A DNA stretch of 64,000 bases, taken from contig NZ_JAFEMB010000004.1 in the NCBI RefSeq assembly GCF_016892705.1, positions 310,001 through 374,000 on the forward strand, in the 5' to 3' direction. This DNA comes from Microvirga pudoricolor (lineage in GTDB: Bacteria; Pseudomonadota; Alphaproteobacteria; Rhizobiales; Beijerinckiaceae). A model generated the notes under the pieces. The model did no database searches, was not told the DNA's origin, and worked only from the letters and a program-made list of their open reading frames with translations. Position numbers and translations under genes: made by a program. Numbering within the stretch: position 1 is the stretch's first letter; each line of letters starts with the position of its first letter. Of this stretch, positions 42,971-53,243 are shown piece by piece.

Positions 42971-44098
42971 ATGACGCCAGCCTGGGCCGTCGGACTGATG
43001 ACTGGAACTGTCCTCGACGGCAACATCGACATTGCGTTGATCAAAACCGATGGCGAGACGATCCAGGAATTCGGGCCTTGGACCCTCGCGCCCTATCCGC
43101 CCGAGCTCCGCCCGCTGCTCCGAGAGGCTATGGCCGAGGCCCGCGACTGGAACTTTGAGGGGCCTGAGCCTGCAATATTCGCACGGGCAGAGGATGCCCT
43201 CACCCGGGCGCAGTCAGCGGCCGTCACGGCCTTTCTCCAGGAGAACGGCATCAAGCCATCGGACATCGCTGTCGTGGGCTTTCATGGCCAGACCATGCTC
43301 CACCGCGCGCCCGATGTGGAGCGTCGCGGACAGACGCGGCAGCTCGGGAACGGGGCTTTGATGGCCAGCCTCATCGGTACGAACGTAGCCTATGACTTTC
43401 GCACGGCGGATATGATGGCGGGCGGACAGGGAGCCCCGCTTGCGGCGAGCTACCACGTCGCGCTCCTGCGCAGCATCGACGCCAAGCCGAACGCAGCCGT
43501 CCTCAACCTCGGTGGCGTGAGCAACGTGACGTGGTGGAGCGGTGACACCATGGTCGCGTTCGACACGGGGCCGGCCAATGCTCCCCTCAACGACTGGATC
43601 GGTCGACATGGTCTTGGCGACATGGACCGCGACGGTGCCGTCGCCGCCCGGGGCGTCGTTGATGAGGCTCGTCTCTCTCGGCTTCTGGAACATCCCTACC
43701 TGACGGCCGCCTACCCAAAGTCGCTCGACCGCAACGACTTCACCGCGGCCATGGCCGATGGGCTGAGCCTGGAGGATGGTGCCGCGACATTGACCGCGTT
43801 CACGGCCGGCGCGGTAGGCAAAGCGCTCGATCTGCTGCCGCGACGGCCGGCACGTCTCATCCTCTGCGGCGGCGGACGGAGGAACCCGAGCCTGGTCGAC
43901 GCCATTCGCCATCGCGCGAGGATTGAGACGGTCATGGCCGAAGATGTGGGCTGGCGCGGGGATGCCGTCGAGGCGGAATGCTTTGCCTTTCTGGCCGTCC
44001 GGGCGCTTCGAGGCCTACCGATCAGCTTCCCGCTCACGACGGGTGTCGCGCAGCCCATCACGGGTGGGCGCATCGCCATGTTCGATGAGGCCGCATAG
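42971..44098 (+). CDS. anmK: AnmK, anhydro-N-acetylmuramic acid kinase
   Basis: 375 residues from the ATG at 42971. Family signature [15 protein letters not shown] at the N-terminus (ATP phosphate loop, a variant of the GTSLDG motif), GGQGAPL near residue 155 and the ASKHA-fold segments VLNLGGVSN and [12 protein letters not shown], and [10 protein letters not shown] near the end. It phosphorylates and cleaves 1,6-anhydro-MurNAc to MurNAc-6-phosphate in cell-wall recycling. It is a usual chromosomal gene; its presence among mobile-element genes may be a transfer or mark a core segment inside the region. Confidence 0.92.
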   Translation: MTPAWAVGLMTGTVLDGNIDIALIKTDGETIQEFGPWTLAPYPPELRPLLREAMAEARDWNFEGPEPAIFARAEDALTRAQSAAVTAFLQENGIKPSDIAVVGFHGQTMLHRAPDVERRGQTRQLGNGALMASLIGTNVAYDFRTADMMAGGQGAPLAASYHVALLRSIDAKPNAAVLNLGGVSNVTWWSGDTMVAFDTGPANAPLNDWIGRHGLGDMDRDGAVAARGVVDEARLSRLLEHPYLTAAYPKSLDRNDFTAAMADGLSLEDGAATLTAFTAGAVGKALDLLPRRPARLILCGGGRRNPSLVDAIRHRARIETVMAEDVGWRGDAVEAECFAFLAVRALRGLPISFPLTTGVAQPITGGRIAMFDEAA

Positions 44099-44196
44099 GC
44101 GACGAGTTCCTTCAGCGCCAATTCCGAAAGGTACAGCGCATAAACTGTCACTTGCGCGTTTCAGCCCGGAATCAGGGGCTGTCCGGAGCGCCTTGC

Positions 44197-44403
44197 CTAC
44201 GACGCAATGGCCTCCCGGCGCAGCCTCACGGGCTGCGCTGGGAAATACACGAGCCGCCGGTGCCAATCGCACCAGCTCGATCCTTCGAGCGTCGGGGCTC
44301 CGCAGCAGACGGCGCTGCGCGGATCGTCCGAGACGATGAAGCGGCACTGCCGCGTTCCGATTTTGAGCAGTTTCGTGCGTTGTCTTGGGTCAGGCTCTTG
44401 CAT
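44197..44403 (-). CDS. Small GcrA-like zinc-motif protein
   Basis: 68 residues from the ATG at 44403 (a GTG at 44412 is also in frame). The central part TRQCRFIVSDDPRSAVCCGAPTLEGSSWCDWH is close to the C-terminal domain of GcrA cell-cycle regulators (CR...CG-x-P...YC-x-x-H), with Cys/His residues suited to bind one zinc. The DNA-binding N-terminal HTH of GcrA is absent. The gene is 29 bp after dnaE2 on the same strand. Function unknown; possibly a truncated GcrA paralogue. Confidence 0.6.
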   Translation of the reverse strand: MQEPDPRQRTKLLKIGTRQCRFIVSDDPRSAVCCGAPTLEGSSWCDWHRRLVYFPAQPVRLRREAIAS

Positions 44404-44432
44404 GACGGGCACCTATGGCACGGCGGGGCGGA

Positions 44433-47400
44433 TCAACGGAAGTCTCGTGTCGCGATGCGGATGGCGGGCACTTCGACCCGCTGCTCCTGCACCTCGGCGG
44501 GCATCACGTCGACGGCCTCCTTCTGTCCCTCGCGCAGGCGGTCGCGCGTGCCGGTCTTGGCCTCGTCGCCGCGACCGTGGCGCATGCTGAAGGGGTCGTC
44601 CCGGTCGCCGACGCTGCGCAAAAGGTCCGACAGGTCGACGAGGTGATCGGCGATGAGATGGGTCACGCCGCCCTCACGCTGGTAGCGGCCGCGGATCGCC
44701 ATCATGCCGGACGAGAGGATGAGACGGCGCTGCTTCTCGTAGAGCGAGGGCCACACGATGACGTTGGCCACGTCGGTCTCGTCCTCGATCGTCATGAACA
44801 TCACGCCCTTCGCCGAGCCCGGCTTCTGGCGCACGAGCACTAGGCCGGCGACCGTCACGCGCTGGCCGTCGCGGGCGCGGTGCAGGTCGGCGCAACTTCG
44901 GATCCGGCGCTCGCGTAGCTCGGCGCGCAGGAAGGCGAGGGGGTGCTGCCGGAGCGTCAGCCCCTTCGAGCGGTAGTCCTCGACGACCTCCCGCCCCTCC
45001 GTCATGGGCGTCAGCGCGACGGCGCGCTCCTGGATCTCGGAACGGATCACGCGGTCGCGCTCGTCGGCCGCCGCGAACAACGGCATCACCTCGTCCGCAA
45101 GGCCCCGGATGATCCAGAGCGCGTCGCGCCGCGTGACGCCGAGCGACCCGAAGGCGTCGCCGTCGGCCAAGCGCTCGAGGGCCGTCGCCGGTATGCCGGC
45201 GCGCCGCCAGAGGTCCTCGATCGACATGTAGGGCTCGTCGCCCCGCGCGATCGGGATCATGCCACCGTCGGCGTTGGCGAGGCCCCGCACCAGGCGCAGG
45301 CCGAGGCGCACGGCGAAGCGGTGGCGGTTGCGCGTCGGCTCCAGGGTGCAGTCCCAACGGGAGTTGTTCACGTCGACGGGACGGATCTCGACCCCGTGCG
45401 CCTTGGCATCCCGCACGAGCTGCGCCGGGGCGTAGAAGCCCATCGGCTGCGCGTTAAGAATGGCGCAGCAGAACACGTCGGGATGGTGGCGCTTCATCCA
45501 CGACGAGGCGTAGGCGATCTTGGCGAAGGACGCCGCATGGCTCTCCGGAAAGCCGTAGGAGCCGAAGCCCTCGAGCTGCTTGAAGGTCCGCTCGGCAAAC
45601 TCCGCGTCGTACCCGCGGGCGGTCATGCCCTGCACGAGCTTGTCGCGGAATTTGGTGACACCGGCCGTGAGCTTGAACGTCGCCATGGCGCGCCGGAGCT
45701 GGTCGGCCTCCGACGGCGTGAAGCCGGCGCACTCGATGGCGACGCGCATGGCCTGCTCCTGGAAGAGCGGCACGCCAAGCGTCTTCTCGAGCACGCGCTG
45801 CAGCTCCGGCCGGGGATACTCCGGCTTCTCGCGTCCCTCGCGGCGGCGCAGATACGGGTGCACCATGTCGCCCTGGATCGGGCCGGGCCGGACGATCGCG
45901 ACCTGGATGACGATGTCGTAGAAGTTCTCCGGCCGAATCCTCGGCAACATCGCCATCTGCGCCCGGCTCTCGATCTGGAAAGTGCCGATTGTGTCAGCCT
46001 TCTGGATCATCGCGTAGGTCTTCTCGTCGTCGAGCGGAATCGTCGCGAGGTCGCGGTCCTCGCCCTTGTGCTCGCGCAGGAGATCGAAGGCGCGGCGCAT
46101 GCAGCCGAGCATGCCGAGGCCCAGCACGTCGACCTTCATGAACTTCAGCGTGTCGATGTCGTTCTTGTCCCACTCGATGACCTGGCGGTTCTCCATCGCC
46201 GCCGGCTCGATCGGCACGAGGTCGTCGAGGCGCTCCTGGGTGAGCACGAAGCCGCCCGGGTGCTGCGAGAGGTGGCGCGGCGCGCCGATCAGCTCGGATG
46301 CGAGCTCCAGCGTCATCCGCAGGCGCGGGTCGTCGATGTTGAGGTTGAGTTCCTTGGCCTCGGCCTCGGTCACGCCGCCGTTGCCCCAGCCCCAGACGAG
46401 GCCGGACAAGCCCGCCGTCACGTCCTCCGGCACGCCGAGCACCTTGCCGACCTCGCGCACGGCTCCGCGGGCTCGGTAGCAGCTGACGACAGCCGTCAGC
46501 GCGGCGCGGTGGCGGCCGTAGGTGTCGTAGATCCACTGGATCACCTCCTCGCGCCGCTCGTGCTCGAAGTCGACGTCGATGTCCGGCGGCTCGCGCCGCT
46601 CCTGACTGACGAAGCGCTCGAACAGGAGGTCGTGCTCGGTCGGGTTGATCGACGTGACGCCGAGCACGTAGCAGACGGCTGAGTTCGCCGCCGAGCCGCG
46701 CCCCTGGCAGAGGATGCCGCGCGACTTGGCGAACGCGACGATGGCATGCACCGTGAGGAAGTAGGGCGCGTAGCCGAGCTCCTCGATCAGGTGGAGCTCG
46801 TGCCGGCAAGTGGCCGCGACGACGTCGGGCACGCCGTCCGGGTAGCGCTTGGCCGCGCCTTCCCACGTCAGCCGCTCGAGCTTCTCCTGCGCCGTCTCGC
46901 CCGGCTCCGTCTCGGACGGGTACTGGTAGCGCAGCTCGTCGAGGCTGAAGCGGCAGCGGCCGAGGACTTCCCGAATCCGCCGGAAGGCTTCGGGATGGCA
47001 TTCGAACAGCCGCTGCATCTCGACCGGATCTTTCAGATACCGGTCGGCATGACGATCGAGCCGGAATCCGGCTTTGTCGATCGTGCAGCGCTGGCGGATG
47101 CACGAGACGACGTCCTGCAGGCGGCGGCGCGACGGGTGGTGGTAGAGCACGTCCCCCATGGCGACTGTCGGCACCTTCGCCACCTGGGCCGCCTGCTCGA
47201 CGTAAAAGAGCCGCAGGTGCTCGTTGGGCGCGAAGCGGCGGATCAGCGCCATATAGGCGCGGTCGCCGAAGGTGGCCTTCAGGCGCGCCAGATTGCGCGT
47301 GAGATCGTCATCCGCCTCGTCGCCGAGGAGGATCGCGATGAGGCCCTCGCTCCACGCCACGACGTCGTCCCAGGCGAGGAGGCACTTGCCCTTGCCGCCG

Positions 47401-47690
47401 CGTGACTTGCCGACGCTGAGCAGCCGGCACAGGCGCGAGTAGGCCGCGCGGTCGGTTGGGTAGGCGAGGAGCGACGTGCCGTCGACGAGATCGAGGCGGC
47501 AGCCGACGATGAGGCGCACGCCGGTTTCCCTCGACGCCTCGTAGGCGCGCACGATGCCGGCGAGCGAGTTGCGGTCGACGATGCCGAGCGCTTCGATGCC
47601 GAGGAGCTTCGCCTGCTCGAACAGCTCGCCCGGGCTCGATGCGCCGCGCAGGAAGGAGAAGTGGGTGGTGACCTGGAGCTCAGCGTACAT
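44433..47690 (-). CDS. dnaE2: DnaE2 (ImuC), error-prone DNA polymerase III alpha-like
   Basis: 1085 residues from the ATG at 47690. N-terminal PHP domain ([24 protein letters not shown]) and C-family polymerase palm with the catalytic acidic pattern [19 protein letters not shown]. The sequence [20 protein letters not shown] and [15 protein letters not shown] are typical of DnaE2. OB-fold near the C-terminus. It lacks the C-terminal tau-binding tail of DnaE1. It is the translesion polymerase of the ImuABC mutasome used in SOS mutagenesis. Coded 19 bp after imuB, in an SOS operon. Confidence 0.95.
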   Translation of the reverse strand: MYAELQVTTHFSFLRGASSPGELFEQAKLLGIEALGIVDRNSLAGIVRAYEASRETGVRLIVGCRLDLVDGTSLLAYPTDRAAYSRLCRLLSVGKSRGGKGKCLLAWDDVVAWSEGLIAILLGDEADDDLTRNLARLKATFGDRAYMALIRRFAPNEHLRLFYVEQAAQVAKVPTVAMGDVLYHHPSRRRLQDVVSCIRQRCTIDKAGFRLDRHADRYLKDPVEMQRLFECHPEAFRRIREVLGRCRFSLDELRYQYPSETEPGETAQEKLERLTWEGAAKRYPDGVPDVVAATCRHELHLIEELGYAPYFLTVHAIVAFAKSRGILCQGRGSAANSAVCYVLGVTSINPTEHDLLFERFVSQERREPPDIDVDFEHERREEVIQWIYDTYGRHRAALTAVVSCYRARGAVREVGKVLGVPEDVTAGLSGLVWGWGNGGVTEAEAKELNLNIDDPRLRMTLELASELIGAPRHLSQHPGGFVLTQERLDDLVPIEPAAMENRQVIEWDKNDIDTLKFMKVDVLGLGMLGCMRRAFDLLREHKGEDRDLATIPLDDEKTYAMIQKADTIGTFQIESRAQMAMLPRIRPENFYDIVIQVAIVRPGPIQGDMVHPYLRRREGREKPEYPRPELQRVLEKTLGVPLFQEQAMRVAIECAGFTPSEADQLRRAMATFKLTAGVTKFRDKLVQGMTARGYDAEFAERTFKQLEGFGSYGFPESHAASFAKIAYASSWMKRHHPDVFCCAILNAQPMGFYAPAQLVRDAKAHGVEIRPVDVNNSRWDCTLEPTRNRHRFAVRLGLRLVRGLANADGGMIPIARGDEPYMSIEDLWRRAGIPATALERLADGDAFGSLGVTRRDALWIIRGLADEVMPLFAAADERDRVIRSEIQERAVALTPMTEGREVVEDYRSKGLTLRQHPLAFLRAELRERRIRSCADLHRARDGQRVTVAGLVLVRQKPGSAKGVMFMTIEDETDVANVIVWPSLYEKQRRLILSSGMMAIRGRYQREGGVTHLIADHLVDLSDLLRSVGDRDDPFSMRHGRGDEAKTGTRDRLREGQKEAVDVMPAEVQEQRVEVPAIRIATRDFR

Positions 47691-47709
47691 CAGGCGAAAA
47701 GGCTTTCGG

Positions 47710-49212
47710 TCATGCGAAGAAGCCGTGCAGCCACCAGCGCCCGCCCTCGGCGGCCGGCGCGTCACGGAAGACCCAGAAGCGGCCGCCTTTGTCGGTCTCG
47801 AGGCGGTAGTAGTCCCGCGACGGCCCGTCCGTGTCGCCCGCCCACCATTCGGGGGCGATGCGCTCCGGCCCGTCCGCGTGCGTGACCTTGTGCCGGACCT
47901 TGCGCCACACGATGAGCGCCGGCGGGTGGTCGGGCAGGAGCGCCGTCGCAACCACGGGCTCTGGCGGATCGAGAAGCCGCGTCGGCCGGGGCAGGTTCTC
48001 CGGCCAGGTGGCGTCCGTCACCGGTGCGAGAGCGGGCACCTTCCGCGCCATGCGCTCCGGCACGAGCGTTTGCACCGGCTCGAGCCGGTACACGCGATGC
48101 GCCCCGACCTTCGCGCCGAGCCGGTCGACGAGGCGGCTCATGTCCACATCCGGTGCGGACACGCCGGCGATGCCGCGCGCTTCCGTCTGCGTTTCCGAGA
48201 GCGGCTCCGTCTTGCTGGCGACGAGCACCATCTCCTCGATGCCGAATCCCGGATCGACAGTCTCGAGCCGCTCGTCGAATAGCTTCGCCAGGTGCGGTGC
48301 GTCCCGCGTGGCCTTCGCGGTGCCGATCCGCAGGTGCGCGCCTTTCTGGTCGACGCGGCGCAGGATCAGGTCGAGCCGGCGCACGCCCTGGCCGCGTTTC
48401 ACGAGCTGCTTGCAGAGGTCCTCTGCGAGGCGGTGCACCACGTTCTTGATCGCTTTGAGCCTGCCGATCGGCTCCGCGAAGGCGACCGTCGAAAGAGGCG
48501 TCTCCTCTGGGATCAGGGGGTTGAGCGGCTCGAAGGCATGGCCCATGGCCTGGTCGAGCCGCAGCGCCACGTCCTTGCCGAAGCGGCGCACCATCGGCGC
48601 GCGCGGCATCGCGGCGAGCTGCCCGACGCGCTCCACTCCGAGCTTCTGCATGACTGCGACGATGGAGGGGGAGATGCGAAGCGCCGCGACGGGCAGGACC
48701 GCGACCGCCTCGACGGACCGTCCGACCGGGATGATCCCGCCGCCGCGGAATCGCGCGACGGCCCACGCCGCGCCGGGCGCGTCGGCGACCGCGGCCCGTG
48801 CAGTGACGCCTTGCTCGTTCAGGCGGCCGAGCAGGTGCTCGAGGAGCGCCTCCTCGCTGCCGTGGAGGTGCGCGCAGCCGGCGATGTCGATCCAGACCCC
48901 GTCGGGCGGATCGGGCGCGACCACGGGCGAGTAGCCGATTGCCCAGCGCGCCAGCTCGCGCAGCGCCGCGGCATCCTCCTCCGGCGTGGCGTCCCAGACA
49001 TGCAGCTTCGGAACCATCGCCTGTGCCTGGGCGACGGCCATCCCCGCGTGAAGGCCGAGCCGCTGCGCGGCCGGGCAGGCAGCCGCGATTGTGCGGCGCG
49101 AGCCGACGGCCGACACGGTCACGAGCGCCTCATCGCGTGACGGCTCGCCGAAGCGCCGCCGAATCCGGTCGACGGGCCAGTGAGGCAGGTACAGCGAGAC
49201 GACCCGTCTCAT
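47710..49212 (-). CDS. imuB: ImuB, Y-family-like hub of the mutasome
   Basis: 500 residues from the ATG at 49212. Y-family-like opening [20 protein letters not shown], then the palm-like [22 protein letters not shown] and a C-terminal extension ending [10 protein letters not shown]. As in other ImuB proteins the catalytic acidic residues are not conserved as in DinB, so it is a scaffold that tethers DnaE2 to the beta clamp and ImuA. The start overlaps the end of imuA by 83 bp, retained because the LPHWPVDR start is highly conserved. Confidence 0.93.
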   Translation of the reverse strand: MRRVVSLYLPHWPVDRIRRRFGEPSRDEALVTVSAVGSRRTIAAACPAAQRLGLHAGMAVAQAQAMVPKLHVWDATPEEDAAALRELARWAIGYSPVVAPDPPDGVWIDIAGCAHLHGSEEALLEHLLGRLNEQGVTARAAVADAPGAAWAVARFRGGGIIPVGRSVEAVAVLPVAALRISPSIVAVMQKLGVERVGQLAAMPRAPMVRRFGKDVALRLDQAMGHAFEPLNPLIPEETPLSTVAFAEPIGRLKAIKNVVHRLAEDLCKQLVKRGQGVRRLDLILRRVDQKGAHLRIGTAKATRDAPHLAKLFDERLETVDPGFGIEEMVLVASKTEPLSETQTEARGIAGVSAPDVDMSRLVDRLGAKVGAHRVYRLEPVQTLVPERMARKVPALAPVTDATWPENLPRPTRLLDPPEPVVATALLPDHPPALIVWRKVRHKVTHADGPERIAPEWWAGDTDGPSRDYYRLETDKGGRFWVFRDAPAAEGGRWWLHGFFA

Positions 49213-49912
49213 CGCAGGCCTCCAGGATCCAGGAACAGGGCGCGCCGCCGCGGCAGCGCATGAGGTCGACCTGCCACTGGACACGTCCGAGGCCCGGGGC
49301 AGGGGCGGGCTCGGACGCGGCCGGCGCGATGCGCCATCGGGTGACCGCCGCCGAGGGCAGGGCGGTGACGTCCTTCTCCGCGACCGTCCACCAGCGGCGC
49401 AGGAGCAGGGCGGTGACGCCAGAGGCCTCAGCGGCAAGTTGGAGCCGGCGCGACGCGAGCAGGCTCAGCCGCGTGACCTCGCCGACGACGGCCGCGAGGC
49501 CGCGCTCGCGCAGGCCCTCCTCGACGAGCGGGAGCACGTCGCGGTCGCGGCCGCCCTCAACGTAGATGACGCGCCCTGGCGCGAGGCCCGCCAGGGCGAG
49601 GCCGGGGGCGAAGAGGTCGCGCCGGGTGAGGCACCACAGGACGGGGCCCTTGAGGCGCGCGGCGATGCCGGCGGCGAAGAGGGTCGCGGAGCCGGCGAAC
49701 TCGGCGGCCGGTCCCGCCTCGACGACCTCGTGCAGCGCCCCGCGCGCCAGGCCGCCGCCCGGCAGGTGGCGGTCGACGGCGGCGATGCCGAAGGGTAGCG
49801 GAGGGCGTACCTGCGCGCTGCCCTCGAGGCGCTCGATCTGCCGGCGCAGCTCCGCAACGGCCGGGGAAGCGGCGGGCGGAGAGGAGGCGGATCGGAGCAG
49901 GTGGCGCGTCAT
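49130..49912 (-). CDS. imuA: ImuA, RecA-like subunit of the translesion mutasome
   Basis: 260 residues from the ATG at 49912 (an ATG at 49930 is also in frame, but is only four bases from the LexA box). Core RecA-like elements: LPFGIAAVDRHLPGGGLARGALHEVVEAG, VLWCLTRRDLFAPGLA and VIYVEGGRDRDVLPLVEEGLRERG. The Walker A lysine is absent as usual in ImuA. It works with ImuB and DnaE2 in error-prone lesion bypass. An SOS box is directly upstream (49934-49948). Confidence 0.92.
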   Translation of the reverse strand: MTRHLLRSASSPPAASPAVAELRRQIERLEGSAQVRPPLPFGIAAVDRHLPGGGLARGALHEVVEAGPAAEFAGSATLFAAGIAARLKGPVLWCLTRRDLFAPGLALAGLAPGRVIYVEGGRDRDVLPLVEEGLRERGLAAVVGEVTRLSLLASRRLQLAAEASGVTALLLRRWWTVAEKDVTALPSAAVTRWRIAPAASEPAPAPGLGRVQWQVDLMRCRGGAPCSWILEACDETGRLAVPASLARRPDSAALRRAVTR

Positions 49913-49933
49913 CGGGTCCCGGTGTGACATAGT

Positions 49934-49948
49934 GAACAAAGCAAGAAC
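49934..49948. promoter_or_regulatory. LexA (SOS) box of the imuABC operon
   Basis: On the minus strand GTTC-N7-GTTC, i.e. GAAC at 49934-49937 and 49945-49948 on the plus strand, is the alphaproteobacterial SOS box. It lies 22 bp before the imuA ATG, where LexA would block transcription until DNA damage. Confidence 0.85.
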
Positions 49949-51197
49949 ACGAGCAACGCACCTCGGTCAACGCGAGTTGCCGCTGCGCGGCTGTGGATAT
50001 CGGGGAGGGGTAGCGGAATCCGTGCCCACCGGCTGGTATCCCGGGCCAGCCGGTGGGCACGGCACGTGCTGGCACGACCTGCGAAGTTCGCGCCTCAAAA
50101 TCTTCTCGCCGTCGGCCTCTCAGCCGGCCACTGCGGGCCGTCTTACGAGCCTCCGTCTGCGGCCGGATCCGCCGCTCCGCCGCGGGCAAATGCCCGCGCT
50201 TTGGGCGGTCCGGGATCCGACTGCGTGTGGCCGTTCCGCCTCCGGCGAGTGGCTGCCTGAAGCCGGCTGTCTGTCGCCGGCTGTCTGTAGCAGCCATGAC
50301 GGTGGTCGAGGGAAGGGCTGTGGCGCGTCCTGGAGCGGGCGCAGCGGTGCCAGGCGCGCCGAATCCGCCGGCGGCGAGGGGCTCTGGTCGACCGCTTCGC
50401 ACCGCCAGCCTTGCGCCCGCGAGGCGCAGTCCTTCGTGTTGCGTTCGCCTTTGGCCGTTCGGCCTCCGGCGACAGCTGCGCATGCCACCATGACGGACTG
50501 GGAAAACAGGGCTTCGCGCATTCCAACGTAGCGACCGGTGTCGTCCGTGAGCCGGTGAGAGCGGAGCCCATTCCGTCGACGGAGACCTGGGCCGCTCGGA
50601 GGGTCTCCAGGACCGCGTGGAGACCGGCAAGGCATAGCCCGGAGGCCATGGCCCGTTCATCGCTGTCATGCCCTGCGTTACGGAGGGGAGCGCCAGGCCA
50701 AAGGCCGGACGGCGCTCCGGTGGACCGGAGCCGGACGTGCCGACGCGCGGTGCACGGTCGTCTGAGCCGGTCCGCCAGGAGCCGGCGAGATTGGGCGGCA
50801 GCCCGCCTCAGTCGTCATGCCCTGCGTCACGAAGGGGTTCGTCCAGCCCCGCGTCAGGAGCTCGGCGGGCCGCAGGCCACAGTTTCAGGAGTGGAGACCA
50901 AGCCGGGCCGGCGGAGGCGCGGGCGACTGCCCGCGGCCGACGACGAGACCCGGCCGCAGCCGGAGCCTCGCAGGCCGGCCCGAAGTGGCCGGCCTGCGAG
51001 GGCGAACGGCGAGGATAGATCAAGACGCGGGGGCGCGAGGGTGCTAAAGCAGGGGATCCGTGAGGGCGGATCGAGGTAGGATGCGCGACGGCCCCGAAGC
51101 TTTCATAGCCTTACTCGAAAAGTTTTCGTAGCTACGTTCATAGTGAAGGGCCAGTGGCGCCTAAGTTATTGGAAAAACTAGATAATAATATTTTTAA
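49949..51197. other. Long non-coding repeat-containing region between imuA and the origin
   Basis: No convincing gene: all frames have Arg/Gly/Pro-rich off-frame composition. It contains a perfect hairpin (50022-50060), short imperfect direct repeats (e.g. GTCATGCCCTGCGT at 50665 and 50814; GGCCGTTC-N-GCCTCCGGCGA at about 50230 and 50453) and ends in an A/T-rich tract (51120-51197). Confidence 0.55.
50022..50060. repeat. Perfect 15-bp inverted repeat with 9-nt loop
   Basis: GTGCCCACCGGCTGG (50022-50036) and CCAGCCGGTGGGCAC (50046-50060) are exact complements around TATCCCGGG. No T-run follows. Length and perfection suggest a REP-type element or structured RNA more than a terminator. Confidence 0.7.
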
Positions 51198-51290
51198 CGT
51201 GACACATGTAATGGCAATGTGTGACACAGATAATGGAATTTTTCGTCGTTTTTTGAGCAAAGCCCCGATTCTGTGACGCAGATAATGGCA
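51198..51290 (+). repeat. Iteron array, probable replication origin
   Basis: Three copies of a 19-bp motif close to TGTGACACAGATAATGG: 51198-51216, 51220-51238 and 51272-51290, in an A/T-rich stretch. The first two are 22 bp apart, about two helical turns, the third lies 52 bp from the second. The flanking sequence upstream (51160-51196, AATAATATTTTT) may serve as the unwinding region. They lie just downstream of the Rep gene at 51328-52626. Confidence 0.65.
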
Positions 51291-51327
51291 GCTAGGCCTA
51301 TCCCGAATCTTACAGGAATAAATTCCA

Positions 51328-52626
51328 TCAGACGGCCTCTGTGGCATCGCTTTTAAAAAGCGCCTGCCGCTTCCGCCGTGGTGAATGCTCGTCGATCGTC
51401 TTTATCTGCAGGCCGTTCTTCGTATTCTCCCATTCGTTGGTGTCGTCCAGGGACGGCCTCCCGACTAGGATCTTCTTGTCGTCATCCTTCCCAATGTAGA
51501 TCTTCCATGTCGTCCGCTCGTCGACGAGGCCAAGAGCGTCTTTCAAGCGGTGGACCCGTTGCCTATGAGCGGTTCCGTCGTCCACCATCTTCCAGGTCTT
51601 CTTCTCTTGGTCCCAGACCTTCTTCCTCCGCGGCTTCCCGTTGATGACTTCCGTCAGCTCGTCGAGGTTATACTCCATCGCCCTGTCAAAGCCGACTTGC
51701 GCTGAGAAATGCCAAGCGAGAAGGATCGCTCGGTCGGAGGTGTGGAGCTCCCTCATCTCAATGAGAGAGAGCCTGGCGAACGGCTCGAATTCAGGCTTTT
51801 GATTAGGTCTGCGGTCGTTGTTCTGCTTGAGGGCCCCGCCTGCCACGAGTGCGTGCTGGGCAATCTCCGGGATCAAGTCGACGGCTACGGTTTTCGCGGC
51901 AGTATCTTCAGTGAGCAGCATCAGGGGCCAATCCTTCTGGATGCTGCCTCTCTGCGTAAACATGCTTACTCTCCTGAGAGCATACAGCGAATCGCGGATT
52001 GCATCGGTGTTCGCCTTGGCGTCCGTCTTGCCGAGCATCTTTCGGATATCTATGAGGGCGCATTGCACGCGGGCCCAGTGAGGAGCTTCATCCGGAGGCA
52101 GCATCGGATGTCCCGCTCCGTCAGTGGCATCATAGGTGTTGATGGGGAGGTGTTGAGCCATTGCGCAGAGGACGGCGAGCACCTGCAAATCGTTGACTGT
52201 GAGCTTGTACTGGCTCGTCAATCGGTAGTAGACCTCGCGACCGCGCCTCCTGTCGATATCCCTACCGTCCGCAGCTCGATCGCTAGCGGGCTGTGCCTGT
52301 TGATCCGGCTCCATCTCCGGCACGTCGGCTTTGTTGGCCTTGGTCCCGTCGGGTCGGCAGGCGAAGAGGCCGCACTGCGGCGTGACCAAATCGAGCTTGG
52401 CGAACTTCAGCTGACCGGCATGCACGGGCTCGCGGCTCCTGGGCGCGCGTTTGCGCTCCTTTGTCGCCTTGCTTCCCCTGTCGGCCTTCTTCTTGGACTT
52501 CTCCTTGAGCGCGTCTGAAATCCGGTGCCAAGTGCCGCCTTCGAGCATCTTTTTGAGCTCATCGGGAGTATACGTGCTCTTGTTGATGTCAGGGGTTCTG
52601 TAGTGGTCGAATTCCACGGCCTTCAT
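51328..52626 (-). CDS. Plasmid replication initiator (Rep) protein
   Basis: 432 residues from the ATG at 52626. N-terminal half is basic and disordered (KEKSKKKADRGSKATKERKR); the C-terminal half holds winged-helix-like segments: VYYRLTSQYKLTVNDLQVLAVLCAMAQ, RVQCALIDIRKMLGKTDAKANTDAIRDSLYALRRVSMF and HTSDRAILLAWHFSAQVGFDRAMEYNL. This layout, next to iterons, fits an iteron-binding plasmid Rep of TrfA/RepA-like type in Methylobacterium and relatives; the exact family cannot be fixed by eye. It follows higA by 5 bp in the same direction, so is probably transcribed from the TA promoter. Confidence 0.75.
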   Translation of the reverse strand: MKAVEFDHYRTPDINKSTYTPDELKKMLEGGTWHRISDALKEKSKKKADRGSKATKERKRAPRSREPVHAGQLKFAKLDLVTPQCGLFACRPDGTKANKADVPEMEPDQQAQPASDRAADGRDIDRRRGREVYYRLTSQYKLTVNDLQVLAVLCAMAQHLPINTYDATDGAGHPMLPPDEAPHWARVQCALIDIRKMLGKTDAKANTDAIRDSLYALRRVSMFTQRGSIQKDWPLMLLTEDTAAKTVAVDLIPEIAQHALVAGGALKQNNDRRPNQKPEFEPFARLSLIEMRELHTSDRAILLAWHFSAQVGFDRAMEYNLDELTEVINGKPRRKKVWDQEKKTWKMVDDGTAHRQRVHRLKDALGLVDERTTWKIYIGKDDDKKILVGRPSLDDTNEWENTKNGLQIKTIDEHSPRRKRQALFKSDATEAV

Positions 52627-52631
52627 AGACT

Positions 52632-52913
52632 TTACTCCGCCGGGTCCAGATGCAGCGACACGCGCGAGCCAGTGACCTCGGCGAAGCGCCGGATAGTCTT
52701 GAGGGACGGCACGACGGTGCCGCTCTCCATTCGGGCGACGCTCGACTGGGTAGTGCCGAGCGCCTCGGCGACCTGCTGCTGTGTCATGCCGGCCCGGGTG
52801 CGGGCCTTGATAAGCTCCTCGGCCGCCGCGTACTCGAGGTCGGCCTTTTCGTATCCCTTGCGGAACTCGGGGTCCCGCATGTGCTTAGCCTTCAAGTCCT
52901 TCAGCTTCGTCAT
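52632..52913 (-). CDS. higA: HigA-type XRE antitoxin
   Basis: 93 residues. HTH in RAGMTQQQVAEALGTTQSSVARMESGTVVPSLKTIRRFAEVTG, with the XRE LG-x-TQ-x-x-VARME-x-G pattern; N-terminal segment (KHMRDPEFRKGYEKADLEYAAAEELI) contacts toxin in this family. Binds the toxin and represses the shared promoter. Toxin gene overlaps by four bases upstream, and the rep gene starts 5 bp downstream, giving a higB-higA-rep operon. Antitoxin second, as in higBA. Confidence 0.9.
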   Translation of the reverse strand: MTKLKDLKAKHMRDPEFRKGYEKADLEYAAAEELIKARTRAGMTQQQVAEALGTTQSSVARMESGTVVPSLKTIRRFAEVTGSRVSLHLDPAE

Positions 52914-53236
52914 GGCTTCACCCTCTTCATGCGGTCACGGGCAATTGCGAGCTCACTGGTTGGCGTCTTCTGGCTCTTCTTGACGAAGACCCGCAGCACG
53001 ACGACCCGCCGGCCGGACACCGTGACGTAGAATCCTCGGGCGATGCCCTCGCTCGCCTTAGCGCGCAGCTCCCACAGCTTGCCTTCGAGATGCTTCACGT
53101 GCGGCTCGCGAATCTGCTCCAAGCCGATGTTCTCGATCATCTCCATAAGCCGGATCATCCGGGCGCGAAGAGCTGCCGGCAGAGCCGCAATCTCTTCGTC
53201 TACGGTTTCATCCAACGTTTCGACTGACCAAATCAT
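52910..53236 (-). CDS. higB: HigB/RelE-family toxin (Gp49-like)
   Basis: 108 residues from the ATG at 53236. Features of the Gp49/HigB-like RelE fold: WSVETLDETVDEEIAALPAALRARMIRLM, VKHLEGKLWELRAKASEGIARGFYVTVSGRRVVVLRVFVKKSQKTPTSELAIA. The conserved basic residues in the last part and the hydrophobic core match ribosome-dependent mRNA interferases. The ATG lies immediately after the promoter/operator at 53244-53272. Part of a toxin-first TA operon upstream of rep. Confidence 0.9.
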   Translation of the reverse strand: MIWSVETLDETVDEEIAALPAALRARMIRLMEMIENIGLEQIREPHVKHLEGKLWELRAKASEGIARGFYVTVSGRRVVVLRVFVKKSQKTPTSELAIARDRMKRVKP

Positions 53237-53243
53237 GAAAGTG

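Noticed and set aside
44943-46682. Plus-strand frame (579 codons) opposite dnaE2
   Set aside because: Shadow of a complete dnaE2; no domain.
50640-50850. CRISPR-like repeat array
   Set aside because: Only two imperfect 24-bp copies 149 bp apart, without regular spacers or cas genes.
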